Positions 48,850-59,210 of a DNA stretch of 64,000 nt are shown piece by piece. This DNA comes from Nelumbo lutea (lineage: Eukaryota > Streptophyta > Magnoliopsida > Proteales > Nelumbonaceae), in NCBI GenBank assembly GCA_022828595.1, contig JAKGHH010000008.1, forward strand, positions 3,284,728-3,348,727. Reading direction: 5' to 3'. The translations under genes and the position numbers were made by a program. Numbering within the stretch: position 1 is the stretch's first letter; each line of letters begins with the position of its first letter. Below the pieces are notes generated by a model. The model saw nothing but the letters and a program-made list of their open reading frames with translations. It was not told where the DNA came from and ran no database searches.

Positions 48850-50197
48850 GCTTAGGCCTTAAATGCGGTCTAGGGTTTGTACTGGAGATTGTACTCGCTG
48901 AGTTCGATGGCCCATTTCGTCAGCCTACCGGAGACCTCGGGGTTCAGCAAAACTTGTCTTAGGGGTTTGTCGGTTAAGACAACGACGGTGCGAGCTTGGA
49001 AGTATGGGCGGAGTTTCCGAGCTGATACCACTAGTGCGTAGGCAATTTTTTCTATCTGCGGGTACCTTATTTCTGCTCCCTACAGAATTTTACTAACATA
49101 ATAGACGAGCCACTGGACCCGATCTACTTGCTTTACTAATACCGAACTGACCACTTCGTCGCTCGTCGAGAGGTATAGTTCTAGGACTTCGCCCTCCTCG
49201 GGTCTGGCTAAGGTTGGTACGATGGCGAGGTAAGTCTTTAGCTCGTCGAACGCGAGCTGGCAATCTTGGGTCCATTCGAACCCTTTGCCTTTGATTGCCT
49301 TGAAGAAAGGCAGGTAGTGGTCTGCTGACTTGGACATGAAGCGGCTCAGAGTGGCTATGCGGCCGTTTAGCCTTCGAACTTCTTTTACTTTCCGAGGTGG
49401 TCTCATATCAAGGATGGCCTTTATTTTGTCTTGGTTGGCCTCAATGCCGCACCAGTTGACAATGTACCCTAGGAACTTACCCGAGGTGACACCGAATACA
49501 CACTTGTTTGGGTTTAGTCTCATGTTATACTGACGCAGAATTTGGAAGACAAAATCCAAGTCTCTTATTAGTTCTCGCAAAAACTGTGTTTTGACGACCA
49601 TGTCATCTACATAACATTCGATTTTCATGCCAATTAAAGGCTGAAAAAGTTTATTTACAAGTCTTTGAAAGGTCACACCAGCATTCTTTAGCCCGAAGGG
49701 CATGGCCTTGTAACAGTACAGGTCGAACTCGGTAATGAAGCTGGTTTTTTCTTGGTCAGACTAGTCCATCTTAATCTGGTTGTAGCCTGAGTAGGCGTCC
49801 AGGAAGCTTAGCAGCTCAAGTCCCGAGGTCGCATCCACGAGGCGATCAATTCGGGGTAGGGGAAGCAGTCTTTTGGGCAAGCTCGATTCAGATTGGTGTA
49901 CTCAACGCACATGCGCCACTTGCCGTTGGCTTTTTTCACCAGCATTGGGTTGGCTACCCAGCTCGGGTAATGAACTTCCCTTATGAAGTCCACTGCGAGG
50001 AGCTTTTCGACTTCTTCATCGACCGCCCTCCAGCGCTCCGGGGCTAAGTTGTGTTTCTTCTGTCTAATGGGTCTGACTACAGGGTCAGTGTTAAGCTTGT
50101 GAGTTATGAGGCCAGGGTCAATACCGGGCATATCTGCCGCAGACCATGCAAAAATATCTAAATTTTGGAGGAAGAAACTCACCAGTTCAATTCGCAA
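48850..50197 (-). pseudogene. Reverse transcriptase and first RNase H of the Tat element
   Basis: Minus strand, from 50197: MPGIDPGLITHKLNTDP, VEKLLAVDFIREVHYPSW and KKANGKWRMCVEYTNLNRAC, then MPFGLKNAGVTFQRLVNKLF and IECYVDDMVVKT with the catalytic YVDD. RNase H pieces: LELYLSTSDEVVSSVLV and KIAYALVVSARKLRPYFQA. Stops near 49770, 49082 and 48855 break it. Confidence 0.9.
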
Positions 50198-50287
50198 AGG
50201 CCCCTTGACAGAGGCGCCGATCTGCAGATTTCGCGTCGAATCTGTAGCCGAGGTCGGGACTGCGACTGTTTCCTCAGTGGGCGAAGC

Positions 50288-50989
50288 TCATTCCTCGCCC
50301 TGCTCTGCAGGTCGCTCTAGTTCGAGGTCGTCGACTACCTTGTTTTTTCCCTTTAGGGCGGCAACATAGCATTTGCGGGACTCGAGTTGGTCGCCCCGCG
50401 ATACCCCCACACCGAAGTCCGTGGGGAACTTCATTGCCAGATAATAGGTGGAGACCACTGCACGCAGAATATGCGTAATTGGTCGCCCTATTATGGCGTT
50501 GTATGGGGAAGGGGTCGCGACCACCAGGAAATTGTTGTTGAGTCTTACCGCACACGGCCATGTGCCGACTTCCACAGGTATTGTTATTTTTCCCAAGGGC
50601 CTGACTTCCTCTCCGCTGAAGCCTACTAGAGGAGTGTGAGCGGGTTTCCAATCGCTTTTCTGCAACTGCAATTGGTCGAACGCCGATTTGAATAGTATGT
50701 CCGTCGAACTGCCTGAGTCAACCAGCACGCGCCGGACTTCGAAGTCGTTGATCCTTAGCTTTATGACAAGCGCGTCATCGTGGGGGTAGTGAACACCTCG
50801 CACGTCATCTTCTGTAAAAAAGATCGGTTCTTCCTTCTTCGGCCTCTTGGGAGGGTTCTGCTCCTCTCGGGCTGCTTCGTGAACTGATGTCCTTGCTGCC
50901 CCCGAAGTGCATCTTGCCACCACCGAACCGCCCACTATCACGTGGATGGTTCCCCGGACTGGCCTTTCTTCTGGGGGAGGTCGCTGCAA
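50288..50989 (-). pseudogene. Aspartic protease region of the Tat element
   Basis: Holds RRVLVDSGSSTDILF, with the active-site DSGS, and ends NAIIGRPITHILRAVVST and MKFPTDFGVGVSRGDQ. The local frame is open for 233 codons, but the polyprotein is broken on either side. Confidence 0.88.
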
Positions 50990-51040
50990 GACTTCGGCCG
51001 GTCTGTTGCTTGGCTCGGGGACATCCTTCCCGTGTTCCCC

Positions 51041-52754
51041 TTATCGACCTGCTTTATTACCATTGTCGTAGTGTACAAAATTTCTTAAGTACCCGCGACG
51101 AGTGAGTCCTTCTATCTCGTCGCGAAGATTATTAAATTGCTTGGTGCTATGACCGTGATCTTTATGAAAACTACAATATAAATTTTTGTTCCTCTCGTTG
51201 GGGTTGCTCTTCAGGCGAGGTGGCCACTTTACGTAAGGCGCGTCCTTAATCGTCATCAGAATCTCGGTCCGCCTTGCGTTCAATGGCGTGTAATCCATCC
51301 GAACTGCTAAGGGAGCTCGGGACGGCTGGCTCGGCTTCGCCTCTCGGTTATGGCCTCTTCTGTCGCCGGGGTTGGAGGGTTGCTCGCCCTGTCTTTTTCT
51401 TTTTTCAACCCCGCCTTCGATTCTCTGGTTGATCTCTTCCTCTGTTCTCATAAACTTGTCCGCGAGCTTGAGGAAGTCGGCCATAGTTGCTGGCTAGCTG
51501 GCCACCATGTGCCATTTGAACTCTTTGTGCGTCACCCCTCTTTTGGTCGCGGCGAGCTGTACCGCGGGGTCTAACCGAGGGATCTGCAAACATGCTTCAT
51601 TGAACCGTTTGATGTAGCTCCTGATGGGTTCTCCCTCTCTTTGGATTACCCCGAAGATACTTTCCTCGGTTTTGGGACACTTTTTACTGGTGACAAAGTG
51701 CGCAGTGAAGATCTGCACGAACTAGGGCCAGCTTTTTATTGACCCAGAAGCTAGGTTCCGGTACCAGGTGCGGACCACCCCTCTGAAGGTGGTGGTGAAG
51801 GCCATGCACATGCACGACTCGCTTGCTCTAGCGAGGTGCATTTGCGACTGAAACACGTCGACGTGGTCGTTGGGGTCGAAGGACCCATCATACTTGTCCA
51901 GAGAAGGGAGTTTGAAATCTCTAGGCAAGGGGACTGCCAAAAGTTCTACTGAAAGGGGGGAAGGAACTGAGAGAATGGGGACGGTTTTTACCTTGCCCGA
52001 TCTTGTTTCTTCCTTGCCTCTGATCTCGGGTAGCACGCGAGTAGTAGTTCGGCGACTTCGTCGGTGCCTTCTTTGAGTGGGCCTGGTGCTGGCGCTGCTT
52101 GCCTCCGTGTTGCCGAGCTCGATGGGCCTGAGTTGCTGGCCTACTGCTAAAGCGCTGAAGCGGTTCTCCGTGAGTGGGAACTCAGGCTTGGAGCACCGAG
52201 GTGACTTTGTTGGCGAGGTTCTTGACCCACCCGCGGGCTGCAAGGCGGGGATGATCTTTCTTTGCTTTCGGCCCGGGGATGAGGCCTGACTGTTAGGGGG
52301 TTTTGCGGTCGGGAAGCCTCTCCTTGGTGAGGTCGTCCACCTTGGGGGGAGGCCTTGACCGGCTTTGAAACAGGGTGCCAGGGGGGAGCGGCTGGTTCAA
52401 GGGTAGCTGAGGGAATTGTTGTTGATAATGGTGTTGGGAGAGGTGGTGCAACACCTGGTGTTGCTGGAGTTGGTGCTGCTGGAATTGCTGCATTTGCGCC
52501 TGCATTACCCGCATGCATTGCATCAGATCATCTATCTAGTTTTGGCGGGCTGCCAGTGGGACAACAGTTGGTTCCGCAAAGTTCGTTTCGATGGGTAGTG
52601 GGAGAGGTGCCACCGCGTGTGGCACATTCAAGCTTGGGATCCCATCCACTGAAAGGGGGATGGTGAACTGCCCAATGCACACCGCCGGAGCATGAAGTTG
52701 CTCTCTGGTAGTGGCTGTTTCGGTTCCACGTCTGGCACTGCTGGAGGAGGCCAT
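51041..52754 (-). pseudogene. gag region of the Tat element
   Basis: From about 52754 the minus strand reads MASSSSARRGTETATTREQL, and after breaks it continues RDFKLPSLDKYDGSFDPNDH and VDVFQSQMHLARASE. Next come GEPIRSYIKRFNEACLQIP and MADFLKLADKFMRTEEEINQ, then a CX-poor tail with YCSFHKDHGHSTKQFNNL, a zinc-knuckle-like segment (C..H..GH). This is the retrotransposon gag fold. Stops at about 51720 and 51490 and frame changes near 52250 interrupt it. Confidence 0.85.
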
Positions 52755-52832
52755 TTCAGTGTTGGAGTGGGTGTTGGAGTTTTTGAAAGGAGGGTAGGTA
52801 GAAGAGATTTAGAGGGAGGCTTTTAGAATCTA

Positions 52833-52852
52833 ATCCCACAGACAACGCCAAT
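52833..52852 (-). other. Primer binding site region of the Tat element
   Basis: Next to the 5' LTR the minus strand reads TTGGCGTTGTCTGTGGGA. It resembles the TGGCGCCGTCTGTGGG-like sites of Tat relatives with decay; the tRNA was not identified with certainty. Confidence 0.5.
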
Positions 52853-53806
52853 TGATGGAGCGCAATCCGGCCGGTCTTAGTTGTCAACGAACTCGCCTCT
52901 GAGCTGGTGCGTCGGGGAGCCTGAAATGGGAAAGAAGAGAGCTCCGGGGGGAACCCAGTGTGATAACTCCGAAGCTCAAGTCAATAATCTCTCAAAGGCA
53001 AAGTATAGACCAGATAGCGCAAAGTTCGCATACCTTGTTTATTAGGGGCAGGGGGTTCTTATAATCACTCTGTGCACTCGCTCCGAGGCCCTTGTCAGGT
53101 CGGGTATGATTACCCTTGCGTCTGTCAATTCGGTCGTCATCCTTTCTGCTGGGACAGAACCACCACTGCCTAACCATCTCTCTAACTGGAGATGGCGGTG
53201 TCAAGTGGCGGTGGCAGGTGGCCGTTTTAGAGTGCGGCCGTCAAGCTTCAGATCCCAAGTCAGTCGAGTGCGGCGCCCTCGAGTACGCACTTCCTCAGTG
53301 TCAGGCATGGTACGACTTGTTTGGTTTTGGTGCCCAGAAGGTGATGCGGAGTGGTGAACGAGGCGAAGTCTTGAGTTCGGAGGTATGTATGGAGCGGGCC
53401 AGTTCGGCGAGGTGTATCCCGAACTGTTACAAAGTTGGCCAGTTCGGCGAGGTATATCCCGAAACTGATAAGGTTGGCCAGTTCGGCGAGGTATATCCCG
53501 AAACTGGTAAGGTAGGCCAGTTCGGCGTGTATCCCGAATTGTTTACAAGGTTGGCCAGTTCGGCGAGGTGTATTCCAAACTATTACAATGTCGGCCAGTT
53601 CGGCGAGGTATATCTCGAACTGTTACAAGGTAGGCCAGCTCGGCTTACTTTCTGGTTTGGAGCCAAGGAGAGTTCGGGCCCCTAGTAGGGAGTTCAGTCC
53701 GCTGGCGTCCCCTTGGTGTTCGCGCTTTAGGCTTGCTTTTGTGCCGAACTGTTGTTTTTGCCACGTATCGCATAACTGTGAGGTCGGGCCAAATCTTCCT
53801 TCATCA
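52853..53806 (-). repeat. 5' LTR of the Tat element, 954 bp
   Basis: Same ends as the 3' LTR (TGATGGAGCGCAATCC on the plus strand, CTTCCTTCATCA at the right). It carries only six full hairpin units (53399-53640) against nine, which accounts for the 110-bp length difference. Confidence 0.9.
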
Positions 53807-53811
53807 CTATC

Positions 53812-55129
53812 CATTATTATGATCCACATGAACTCGGATCCGATCCAAACCCATTAGGCATGCAGTTCCTACAATTCAAGTTAATTGTTGAATATGAATA
53901 ATATACAGCCATTCCTTGTGACCGTTAATTATTCCGATTCTAACTAAATCCCGTTTTCATTTTTGGTGGAATGGCATTCCAAAACCGGTGGGGAGGTAGA
54001 TGTGTTTACTGGGTTTGGTAATGCCACAACAGAAAAAGGCCCATTCTGCGTATTTTGCAGTCCAAAATTAATTTGAACACTAATAGCCCTTGAAAGTGTG
54101 TTGGTTTCTCTAGTTGAACCCAAACCGCAACCTTATCCTCTCACCCCCATAGGCTATGGGCCTTGGACCATCGACCATGGCTTGGATTCTTCTTAAAAGG
54201 AAAATAACAGAATTAATCGACTCTCTCTCCTTGGATGGAGACATTCATCACTTTTTCACCCACAAATTAAAATAGCCTTTGCCACCTTTACCCAAACATG
54301 TGTCTTATCATCTTACTCATAAGAAACAATAAATCGAACATGTATATTTATTACATAACATATGCACATGGTCCGTTTTATCATTTACTCTGCCAAAAGT
54401 CTAAATCAGGGAGGTTATATTATATTAATTAGCTACGATACATAGCAAACGACAAATATAATTAAATAAATAGTTAACAAAGTCTAATCAGGAACTAATA
54501 TTTAAATAATGACATGCACGCTCCACATGATAATAAGATAATAACTTGAGTTAGCACCCCAAAAGCAAAAAAGGGAAATCGACAATAGAATAAGTCTGTT
54601 TATGTTTCCACGTGGCATGTTAGTGCCCTTCTGATGCGTGTAAATATGGGATCAGGATATGCTGTCATACGCCATGTCATGTGATGATCATTAACACCAC
54701 CTACCCATATTTAATTCATGTTAAACTAAAGAGAAATGAGAGAAGAACACAGATCGATCTATTTTCTTAAAGCTTGACTAATTGATTCTTTCATTAGTTT
54801 TCAACTGAACAAAGTAGAAAAGGGTTTGCTGGGGTAGACGAATCAACGTTCACACTACCAAGAGAATTTGAATGTTAAGTAGAGATTTTGAAAGAAAATG
54901 GTTTCTAGAAGCAAGTGAGTGTTGCCATGGTAGGTCCGACGGTCCGACCCACAAAGCAAGAAAACAAGAGCATGTACGTTTCGTTTCATGATAGCTCTGT
55001 TTATATTTTTATCGCCAAATCCAATTGGTATTCTTGCTCTATAACCTGACTCAGCGCAGCTAGCGCTGCCCCCCACCAGCTCGTTCTTTTTCTTTTTCTT
55101 TTTTTTTTTTCTTATTTTTTATTGGATCA
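53812..55129. other. Spacer between the Tat element and the Pack-MULE
   Basis: No gene recognised. T-rich run at about 55085-55112. Confidence 0.5.
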
Positions 55130-55254
55130 TTTATTAAAGGATAAAATACAAAAACCTCTCTTAAAGTTTCTTACAATCATAAAAATCTCCCCTATGATTT
55201 TACATTAGCAAAACCCTCCCTTGGACTTTTAAAAAATTTGACAAAAATCTCCCT

Positions 55255-56015
55255 TCCATTACTGAGTTGGGTTTGAGCTTGGGAGACGCCTTCAACGCCT
55301 TCGTTTTTGCGGACAAGAGTCATAAGGTTAGCGCCAAAGGTTTAGGGTTTTGCATGGGCTTAGGAATTGGGATTGTTAACAGTAGAGAGGACGAGAAACT
55401 AGACGCTGATGAACGGGATTCTGCTGTAAGGGATGCAGATGAAATGGAGGAGGAGAAAAAGGATTCTACCGATCCGCCTATTCAACTTGATCTTCTCCCT
55501 CCTGGTCCCGTCCCTCGTAACCCGCCTTCTTCTTCGTAGCTATGCTTTCCACGGCCAACTGAAAATGGTAATACCTGATGCGGCCAAGCATCCACCGATA
55601 TCTTCACTTTTGTTTTGTTATATTTGTTCTGTTAGGCGTCTTCAAGTATTATTTGTCTTGATGGGTTTTGGGCCGTCGCAGGTAATTCTGAGGCAGGTTC
55701 ATCGGGTCACCTAGGGGCAACGGTGATAGGGTTCGACGCCAATCGGTTGCCCACGACAAAGGATGCTGACGATGGGGCCGCAGTTTCTTCTCCCAACAGT
55801 ACTGTTTCTTCATTTCATATGGATTTTTCCATTTATAGAGGCGGCAGTGGAGGCAACAAGAAGGACACAGAAGCTTTGGGAAATGAAAGTTGAGGTGGAG
55901 AGAGCGTCTTCAAGAGCCAATGACGAGGAGGAGAACGGTCTGTCTAGGAAGAAGCTGAGACTCTCCAAAGAGCAATCAGCCTGAAAGCTTGAAGGAACAT
56001 AATACTCTTAACACG
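55255..56015 (+). pseudogene. HD-Zip class II homeobox gene fragment (HAT14/HAT22-like)
   Basis: From the inner TIR edge the plus strand reads ELGLSLGDAFNAFVFADKS, KGLGFCMGLGIG and DPPIQLDLLPPGPVPRNPPS. A TAG replaces Gln before LCFPRPTENG. A GT...AG intron (55568-55681) is spliced in phase to NSEAGSSGH. Next come AAVSSPNSTVSSFHMDFSIY and RGGSGGNKKDTEALGNES, a frameshift, then RASSRANDEEENGLSRKKLR and LSKEQSA. A deletion leads to LKEHNTLN. This is the N-terminal and start-of-homeodomain part of HD-Zip II factors. Helices 2-3 of the homeodomain and the leucine zipper are gone. The initiator ATG reads ACT. Not functional. Confidence 0.9.
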
Positions 56016-56019
56016 ATAT

Positions 56020-56261
56020 GTAGAAATCAAGAGAGAGAGAGAGAGAGGGCTGAATCCCAATGTTATTTTCTAAAGGAGGGAGGTTTAGGAGTTCGGGGTC
56101 AGTTTCCAAATGGACATTGGATTCAACGGAATTTCCTCCGTAAGGATCCCATACAGATGTTGTGGTCATTCTATTATTCTCATCTTGAGGAAACAGGGGC
56201 AAGACCACTGGAACAAGCAATTCCAGGGGATTCAAAGCAACTGGATTATGTCACAAAGCTC
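56020..56261. other. Unassigned insert between the two captured fragments
   Basis: A GA run (56030-56047) and then sequence with an open minus frame holding NRMTTTSVWDPYGGNSVES. It may be a third captured piece; I do not recognise it. Confidence 0.3.
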
Positions 56262-56530
56262 ACGTTTGTTGAGTTCGGATAGACCCTCCGGTTCGGCCTC
56301 GAAGCTGGATCAAAACCCGAGCTCCTCCTTTCGATGAGTTGTCTGTGCAAAGGCAACCCAGAAGCTTTTCTTGTCTGCAACGGTTATAAAGACATGGATC
56401 TCGCTTTCTTTGATAGCAAGGAAGCTCAATCTAAACACAGTTATCGTCATCGAGCAAGAAGAACTTGACTTAGTGATTGACATCAGCCGCAAACTTGGCG
56501 TGCGTCCGATGATCGGTGTACGTGCATCGT
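56262..56530 (+). pseudogene. Arginine decarboxylase fragment in the Pack-MULE
   Basis: Reads VEFG, a stop, then [36 protein letters not shown] and, after a small gap, [20 protein letters not shown] and [19 protein letters not shown], then a stop. Plant ADC, a PLP enzyme that makes agmatine in the putrescine pathway, has this exact order downstream of its PLP-lysine region. ADC genes usually lack introns in their coding part, which fits the absence of one here. The piece covers under a fifth of the enzyme. Confidence 0.88.
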
Positions 56531-56751
56531 GAGGAAGAAGATGAACAAAATACCTATTTTATCCATAAAAGGATAAAATAGGTATTTTGAAAAAAAAAAT
56601 GATCTCTTTAACGTTTTCCGTCATTGATGGAACTGAGGTATTTGTTGAATTTTTCTAGGGAAGTTTTTTCGCTAAAATGAAAACATAAGGGAGGTTTTTT
56701 ATGATTGTCAGAAACTTTAGGGGAGGTTTTTGTATTTTACCCTTTATTAAA

Positions 56752-57296
56752 ACACTACCTATAATTTTATGCATTTACTAAAACCTACCTTATAATTTTT
56801 GTTTTAGTTTTGGTTCAGTTCCGATTACTAGTTTTCAAAAAATCAGTACTACCAATTTAGTTCATAAAAAAGGCCCACGGTTCAGTTACCCAAACCTTAA
56901 ACACCCCAAAGATTTATTGATAAAAAAATGACAATTTTCCTTGTTTCCTTAATCCGTGTGCGTATCCACCTCGAATGGGGCAAGGATAAGAAGAGCTCCA
57001 AATCTGGGGTTTTTTATAAAGGTATTTCGAAATAAAAATCCATGAAGCTAAGCCCTTTTCACGTCATTTTAAGAGGAATAGTGACCATTACTAAACAGAA
57101 ATAGAAGCAAGTCTTGATGGGAGGTAAATCAACTAAAACAAGTGCAAATTATATGGGTGTTTTTATAATAAATAAACTAGAAGATAGTCCTTTTTTTATA
57201 AATATGTGATTCTATAAGTCGTGTCTTATTAAATGGAGCCCGAATCTCCAACATCTCCCGTAGATATATATTAAATTCACGTGAAGATATTTTTAA
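56752..57296. other. Spacer
   Basis: AT-rich, no gene. Confidence 0.5.
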
Positions 57297-57304
57297 TATG
57301 CGGA

Positions 57305-57897
57305 TAGAGGTTAAATCGCGTGGTGCCGCCCATGCCCCGACATGATGGTTAGTGGTTCGTGTCAGGCCTAGCACGATTATGTGAGTCGTGTTGGACCTGG
57401 CATTGTAGGTCCATGGGCCAGCACGGCATGGCACAACTTAATGGGTTGTGTCGCCTGTGGCTTACGGGCTGATACGGCCCAACCCACAGTATGGCCCGAC
57501 ACGATCCATATATATTATTTTTATTTATATAATTTTATATAAATTATAATTATATAATAATATATAGTATATAATATATTAATGAAATAAATATTTTTTT
57601 AATTTTATTATACTAATTTATTTAATTATTTTATATATAAGTAATTGTATTTACTAAATTCATATAAAATTAAAATTTGAAGTCTTTTGTTAATTTTTTA
57701 AATAAAAAACTTTGGCCCGTTGCATGGACTGGATTTGGCCCACGAGCCTGAGCTGTGGGCTGTATCGGGCCGGCTCCCAAATTTTTCACCAAGGAGGATA
57801 GCATGGCCAGTAACAGCCGATGGGCCAGCACAACACGGATTACACTTTGCATGAACCGCCTACAGGCCATGCCGGCACAGCCCACTTTACATCTCTA
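57305..57897. mobile_element. hAT-like MITE, family B copy 2
   Basis: Ends TAGAGGTTAAATCGCG and, on the minus strand, TAGAGATGTAAAGTGGGC. The 8-bp flanks TATGCGGA (57297-57304) and TGTGCGGA (57898-57905) differ at one base, fitting a hAT duplication. GC-rich arms with GGCACGA/GGCCCG words enclose an AT-rich core. Confidence 0.78.
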
Positions 57898-57905
57898 TGT
57901 GCGGA

Positions 57906-58709
57906 TAGATTCCTTTGCTTTGACGGTGTGGGCAAGATTTGGGGGATTATCTCAATGTGCAACTAAATCGGTGTTGTCAAATTTTGTGGCAGCAAATCCG
58001 GGTGTGTTCCCACCCACTGTTCATTTGTCTTGAGTTTGCAAATCCGGGTGTGTTCCTAACATGCATGAGATGTATAATGTTAATAAGGTGTTAATTGAAA
58101 CGTATTTTGTAGACAGGGTTTACAAGAGTCCAAGAGTTATGGCGTATAAGGTTGGACTGGTGTTGTTGATACGTAGACAGTAAGGTAGTAAGATTCCTTC
58201 CAACACTTTGTAAAGAAAGAACAAATTAAATAAAAAGTGGTCAGTGCTCTTCTTCTCTAAAACTTAATAATAAGAAGAAGTAGAAGAAGAAGAACAGATG
58301 ATGAACGTACTTGAAATTTGGGGCTGATAGTGATCCTGTCTTTCCATAAACAACAAATTAAACTGGTACGGTTCAGAATAAAATAAGAAATAATTAAGAA
58401 GTTCGACCATTAATTATGTTATTGCAGGAGGAGGTCGAAGGACAACATTAGTGGACATTAATGAGTTAGGTGCCATGAATCACTGAAGATACTCTGAAAC
58501 CCTTTCCCTTCTAAATTTCTTATTAAGCGTGTCAGACCGGTAGAGTAGTAACCTATCTCGGCTCCATGAAAATTTATGGTTAACTGCCGACAAAACATTT
58601 AAAACTGAAATAAAGATTTTCGTATAGGTTGAATATGACTCACCAATTAAACCTGATACACTTGTTTTTCAACTTGTTTGTCAAAAAAATGCATGAGGAA
58701 AGACTTCAC
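57906..58709. other. Spacer
   Basis: No gene. A 19-bp direct repeat GCAAATCCGGGTGTGTTCC occurs at 57992-58010 and 58038-58056. Confidence 0.5.
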
Positions 58710-59210
58710 AGTAAACCTGTTCACTGGTCGGGCTTTGTTAAATTCGAGTTCGGCTCGATGATCGGCTCTTGAGCGTGAGTTTGACTCTCATATAAAGTTT
58801 AAAGTCTGGGATTGAATTTGATTCCGGTTAGAAATTTGAAAAAGAAGAGTTTTTTCCTTTTTAATTCAACTAAAAACTGTTTTGTTTATATTAAAAGACA
58901 TCAAAACCTTAAAAAATAATGAAAAGTTTCATTATTATTTGAAAAAAGAGATGAAAAAATAAAAAAACAAATTATATATATGTTTTTTTATTATATAAAA
59001 TATATTTTTATTAATAAAATACATTATTAAATCGGGCTCAGGCTCAGGCTATACTTTTTTAAAAAATCCTGAGCATGACCCAAAAAAGTTGGGCCCAATA
59101 TTTTAGGCCAGATACCAAGCCCACGGGCCTGAAATCTTGTCCAAACCCAACTTAGATCAGGTTGGCCGGGCCGGACCCGTCCGGCTACCCGGCCCATGAA
59201 CAGGTCTGCT
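58710..59210. mobile_element. MITE with ACCTGTTCA ends
   Basis: The left end AACCTGTTCACTGGTCGGGC pairs with AGACCTGTTCATGGGCCGGG from the right end. AT-rich core near 58850-59030; no coding capacity. Target duplication not settled. Confidence 0.6.

Larger units (their letters stand above)
44552..53806 (-). mobile_element. Ty3/Gypsy retrotransposon, Tat lineage, 9.26 kb
   Basis: Flanked by the perfect 5-bp duplication CTATC (44547-44551 and 53807-53811). On the minus strand the order is 5' LTR, primer site, gag, protease, RT-RNase H, a second archaeal-type RNase H, integrase, a region with an opposite-strand ORF, polypurine tract, 3' LTR. The second RNase H and the RT wording (KNAGVTFQRLVNKLF, YVDDMVVKT) are marks of the Tat lineage (Retand/Grande relatives). 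Stops in gag, RT, RNase H and integrase make it inactive. Confidence 0.93.
55139..56742. mobile_element. Pack-MULE with fragments of two host genes
   Basis: TIRs of about 125 bp: the left end GGATAAAATACAAAAACCTC and the right end, on the minus strand, GGGTAAAATACAAAAACCTC. They stay paired through the TCATAAAAA and CCTCCC blocks. A perfect 9-bp duplication TTTATTAAA flanks it (55130-55138 and 56743-56751). Inside lie HD-Zip II exons with their intron, followed by an arginine decarboxylase fragment, and no transposase. That is the definition of a Pack-MULE. Confidence 0.92.
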
